Under the pieces are notes generated by a model, which was not told where the DNA came from, ran no database searches, and worked only from the letters and a program-made list of their open reading frames with translations. Below are positions 63,993 to 64,000 of a stretch of 64,000 nt of DNA, one piece after another; the first letter of the stretch is position 1, and every line of letters starts with the position of its first letter. Where the stretch lies: positions 1 to 64,000 of the forward strand of contig DASXZY010000061.1 in assembly GCA_036501625.1 (NCBI GenBank). Direction: 5' to 3'. This DNA is from Palsa-1400 sp036501625. Lineage in GTDB: Bacteria; Verrucomicrobiota; Verrucomicrobiia; Limisphaerales; Palsa-1400. The position numbers and the translations under genes are program-made.

Positions 63993-64000
63993 CGCGCGCC

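Overview
The window looks like Verrucomicrobiota, probably the Pedosphaera/Limisphaera side of the phylum. This is inferred from Asn/Thr-rich secreted proteins with Calx-beta and delta-60 repeats, an exosortase locus, frequent GTG/TTG starts and weak Shine-Dalgarno sites. No rRNA or tRNA gene, CRISPR array or phage was seen. Taxonomy was not tested by a search.

Left part (1-23 kb): the tail of an IS630-type transposase is followed by a 9-kb gene for a secreted repeat protein carrying two blocks of exactly seven delta-60 repeats. A run of housekeeping and catabolic genes comes next: a DUF885 hydrolase, ubiD and pyrE, a sensorless histidine kinase, a GH29 fucosidase lipoprotein, an acetyl-xylan-esterase-like hydrolase, an eight-haem cytochrome fused to TPRs, trpS, apgM, and a small secreted FN3 protein followed by a strong terminator.

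Right part (23.7-64 kb): with one exception everything lies on the minus strand and forms a very large surface-polysaccharide locus. Its downstream half (38.3 to 23.7 kb) runs from an OprP-like porin through a complete sulfate ABC transporter (cysP, cysT, cysW, cysA). It continues, with 4-base overlaps or 1-base spacing, into rfbA, an epimerase/reductase and rfbB, then a PrsT-like TPR lipoprotein, a Wza-type export lipoprotein and two sugar-nucleotide SDRs. Its upstream half (64 to 38.9 kb) encodes a methyltransferase, a sialate-O-acetylesterase-like hydrolase, a GT4 glycosyltransferase, a polysaccharide deacetylase, a flippase, two sulfotransferases, an FkbH-type glyceryl enzyme, a hexapeptide acyltransferase, a PQQ-propeller protein and an acyl carrier protein. 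It continues with an atypical deacetylase, a UDP-GlcNAc 4-epimerase, cysQ, cysD, cysNC, a YdcF-like membrane protein, an outer-membrane barrel, a UDP-GlcNAc dehydrogenase, glmS and an exosortase. The only plus-strand gene here is an Rrf2-family regulator at 38.4 kb, divergent from the sulfate-uptake operon and overlapping the exosortase gene tail to tail.

Taken together, the genes describe a route in which sulfate is imported, activated to PAPS and used by sulfotransferases, with PAP removed by CysQ; no PAPS or sulfite reductase is present. Amino-uronic acid (UDP-GalNAcA-type) and rhamnose-type nucleotide sugars are made, and a glyceryl-ACP decoration module and an exosortase sit in the same locus. 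My reading is an exosortase-linked, sulfated and possibly glycerylated exopolysaccharide, with sulfate supply built into the operon and perhaps controlled by Rrf2. Individual families are recognised from motifs. The combined pathway is inference.
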